Below are positions 62,258-64,000 of a DNA stretch of 64,000 nucleotides, one piece after another. The notes below the pieces were generated by a model that was not told the origin of the DNA, ran no database searches, and saw only the letters and a program-made list of their open reading frames with translations. The stretch spans positions 248,001-312,000 of the forward strand of contig NZ_JAHKRT010000002.1 in NCBI RefSeq assembly GCF_018863195.1, read 5' to 3'. The stretch's first letter is position 1, and the number at the start of each line of letters is the position of its first letter. This DNA comes from Sphingomonas quercus (GTDB lineage: Bacteria; Pseudomonadota; Alphaproteobacteria; Sphingomonadales; Sphingomonadaceae). The position numbers and the translations under genes are program-made.

Positions 62258-63672
62258 GGTCGGCCGCTCGGCCTGACCTGGATGCGCAGCCCCGACAGCG
62301 GCGCCGCACCGAGTGCAAGCGATCCGCCGGGCGTCAGGCCGCTTACCGATCCGTCGAGGAAGCGCGCCTCATAGGCTAGCTCATAGTTCGCCGCCGCCTC
62401 GCCCCGCAGCATGATCTGGACACCGTGGAGCGGCCGGCCTTCGCCGCGCGTTCCGGCGAAGACATGGCCTTCGACGGGCTTTGACAGCACGCCCTCGGGG
62501 CCGGCCACGCAAAGTCGGATGTCGTGCGGCGCGATCTCACGTCCCGGCACCAGCGCCAGCCCCTCGATCGCACCGCCGCCACTGCCGAGCCAGCCCGCCG
62601 GCGCGGCCCAGACATCGCCTGTCCCGCCGATATGGGCATGCGCATCGATGAGCAGCGGCGGCGCCTCCGGCCAGTTCGCGCCCTCGCCGAACTGCGTCAG
62701 CCAGGCGCCGACCAGCCGGGCCGCGTAACGCAGCATCTGCGGGCGGGTGAGGTAGTCGCGGGCAAACTGCGTTGATCGCGCGGCAATCGCGCGGTGCAAC
62801 GCATCGTGTCGGCCGGCCTCGTCGAGGAGGGCGAGCACGCAATCATCGTCGATCGCCGGCAGGTAATGGACCCACGGCTCCAGTCCGTGGAAATAATAGA
62901 GCAGATAGGGTGAGTTGTATTTGACCAGCACCCCGCTGCCGAGCAGCGAGCGATACACGCGCGAGCAGGTCGCGCCGTTGCCATCCATCGAAAGCATGTA
63001 GCGATAGCGGCTTTGCTCGGCCCAATCCCGCGGCTCTCCCTGCACGCCGAGCGCTTCGATCATCGCGAGCGTCTCGGGCGTATCATGCTGCACGATGATC
63101 GGCAGCTCGAACCGCACAGCCGGGTGATTCTTGAAGAATACCGCCGAGCGGAGGCGCTGATTGCGTCCCTCGCGCACATGGGCGGCGGTGAGCATCGGAT
63201 TACCGGTTGTCGCCCCGACAAACACGGCGGCGGGCAGGCGATCGTCATAGTCGCAGGCATCGGCCGGGTCGCGGATGTACCAGTGATTCCCGATCAGATC
63301 GACATCCGGCAGCAGGATGGTATTGGCTCCGCGCCGTTTCTGGAAGGTGAAGACCGGAACCGAGTGGCGCGGCCTGCCGAGATCTTCGACATCGAGCGCC
63401 AGCACGCCCCGTCCCTTGACGGCGAAGCCCGCCAGAGCATCGCGCAGGAAGTCGGCGTAAAGGGAGGCGCGGTAGGCGAGCACGGCGTCATGGGCGCTGC
63501 CGGAAGGCTTCTCCTCGATCGCCACCGCGCCATCGGCGATGTGGACCAGGAAGATCGAGGGGGCGGCTGCGGCTGCTGCCCGCAACTCGGCCTCCAGCGC
63601 CTCGCGCCCGACGGCGAAGCCGGTCCAGGGCGCCAGCTCGAGCGCCGCCCATTGATCTATCACTGCCCCCAT
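62254..63672 (-). CDS. GT90/CAP10-type glycosyltransferase with a C-terminal beta domain
   Basis: A 472-residue protein. The middle has FVGATTGNPMLTAAHVREGRNQR, RYRYMLSMDGNGATCSRVYRSL, GSGVLVKYNSPYLLYYFHGLEPWVHYLPAI, matching the core of family GT90 (CAP10/POGLUT), with the DGNG segment and the PWVHY-P element. The last 130 residues (IDAHAHIGGTGDVWAAP, WLGSGGGAIEGLALVPG, VFAGTRGEGRPLHGVQIML) form a separate beta-rich module resembling clostridial hydrophobic-W repeats. No signal peptide, so it probably acts in the cytosol on a lipid-linked or protein acceptor; the sugar and acceptor are unknown. Confidence 0.82.
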   Translation of the reverse strand: MGAVIDQWAALELAPWTGFAVGREALEAELRAAAAAAPSIFLVHIADGAVAIEEKPSGSAHDAVLAYRASLYADFLRDALAGFAVKGRGVLALDVEDLGRPRHSVPVFTFQKRRGANTILLPDVDLIGNHWYIRDPADACDYDDRLPAAVFVGATTGNPMLTAAHVREGRNQRLRSAVFFKNHPAVRFELPIIVQHDTPETLAMIEALGVQGEPRDWAEQSRYRYMLSMDGNGATCSRVYRSLLGSGVLVKYNSPYLLYYFHGLEPWVHYLPAIDDDCVLALLDEAGRHDALHRAIAARSTQFARDYLTRPQMLRYAARLVGAWLTQFGEGANWPEAPPLLIDAHAHIGGTGDVWAAPAGWLGSGGGAIEGLALVPGREIAPHDIRLCVAGPEGVLSKPVEGHVFAGTRGEGRPLHGVQIMLRGEAAANYELAYEARFLDGSVSGLTPGGSLALGAAPLSGLRIQVRPSGRP

Positions 63673-63681
63673 AGGCCTCCG

Positions 63682-64000
63682 CTAGCCGCGATAGGCGGGC
63701 AGGGCCAGTCCCCGCTTGATCGCGAGCGCGCGAAGCGTGAAGCCCGCCACCGCGGCGATGCCGGCGGCCGGCGCGAAGGGCAGGCCGATCAGGCCCAGCA
63801 ACACGAACAGCCCGGCCGAGACGGCCGCCGCCGTGACGTAGATTTCCGGGCGCAGGATGATCGAGGGCTCGCCCGCGAGCACGTCGCGGAACACGCCGCC
63901 CATGCACGCGGTGACCACGCCCATCACCGCGGCAGGCAGGGGCGGCACGCCGTAGGCCAGCGCCTTGGACGCGCCGTACACCGAATAGGCGGCGAGCCCC
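63682..64000 (-). CDS. Trimeric intracellular cation (TRIC) channel family protein, 5' end outside window
   Basis: The last 106 residues of a YicG/UPF0126-type membrane protein, open to the window edge. GLAAYSVYGASKALAYG, ACMGGVFRDVLAGEPSIIL (the family's GGxxRDxL motif) and the final ALAIKRGLALP are typical. TRIC-like proteins in bacteria are trimeric cation channels of the inner membrane. It ends just before the GT90 gene with nine bases between. The missing part would be the first three helices. Confidence 0.93.
   Translation of the reverse strand, partial: GLAAYSVYGASKALAYGVPPLPAAVMGVVTACMGGVFRDVLAGEPSIILRPEIYVTAAAVSAGLFVLLGLIGLPFAPAAGIAAVAGFTLRALAIKRGLALPAYRG

Overview
The window is about 64 kb of high-GC (roughly 68-70% by eye), densely packed chromosomal DNA, most consistent with a sphingomonad (Alphaproteobacteria, Sphingomonadaceae). 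The pointers are: a PhyR-NepR-EcfG general stress response locus with a PhyP-like protein, a split methionine synthase (two MetH polypeptides), a PEP-CTERM protein with the sorting tail usual in sphingomonads, an SDHAF4-like (DUF1674) small protein, DUF1285/CoA pyrophosphatase/CCA transferase in a row, and a CIRCE-controlled groESL. I found no tRNA or rRNA gene, insertion sequence, prophage, integron or CRISPR array. Almost all genes read as vertically inherited core or lineage-core genes.

Layout. 0-5 kb: tldD (cut by the window start), small zinc-finger and exported proteins, an orphan ABC ATPase coupled to nadB. 5-11 kb: a Met/His-rich (copper-like) envelope pair, polA coupled to a polysaccharide flippase. 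11-16.5 kb, minus strand: rsmB, rpe, heparinase-like protein, purH. 16.5-17.5 kb: an SDHAF4-like small gene ending inside a perfect 32-bp palindrome, then a PEP-CTERM protein. 17.5-20.6 kb, minus strand: folB, folM-like SDR, tsaD, gpsA, every junction an ATGA overlap. 20.6-23.6 kb: GNAT, DUF1285, Nudix, CCA transferase. 23.7-30 kb: PAS-GGDEF-EAL protein, parC, hybrid histidine kinase. 29.9-40.1 kb: an envelope/lipid stretch (Tam41-like nucleotidyltransferase, cyanovirin-like protein, lipid kinase with DUF2141, lptF, lptG, a flippase, fatty-acid hydroxylase, YghO-like acyltransferase, PEP mutase/isocitrate lyase-like enzyme). 40.1-46.8 kb, minus strand: DUF2239, xthA, erpA, M23 peptidase, DUF455, bcp, glnE. 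46.8-51.1 kb: the general stress response locus. 51.1-56.7 kb, minus strand: a methionine operon (ArsR-methyltransferase regulator, metF, metH N-part, metH C-part). 56.8-64 kb: mlaA, an Ala-rich lipoprotein, groES-groEL, sppA, a GT90-type glycosyltransferase and a TRIC channel gene cut by the window end.

How the genes work together. In the stress locus the phosphorylated response regulator PhyR is expected to sequester the anti-sigma factor NepR and release the sigma factor EcfG. I see a consensus EcfG promoter (GGAAC-N17-CGTT) in front of a previously unlisted 44-residue membrane protein that leads into ecfG, an EcfG-like promoter upstream of nepR, a second degenerate NepR-like small ORF next to ecfG, and a histidine-kinase-like PhyP whose ATP-binding boxes are eroded. 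The methionine operon has a perfect 22-bp palindrome filling the spacer of the promoter of its own ArsR-type regulator, a simple autoregulated SAM/SAH-sensing design.

The most noteworthy points are the two tiny genes of the stress locus, the Tam41-like protein, the translationally coupled hydroxylase/acyltransferase/lyase trio, two genes whose best start position carries ATA or ATC instead of ATG, and repeated convergent gene pairs that share stop codons or overlap. All identifications are from reading the sequence; no database search was run.
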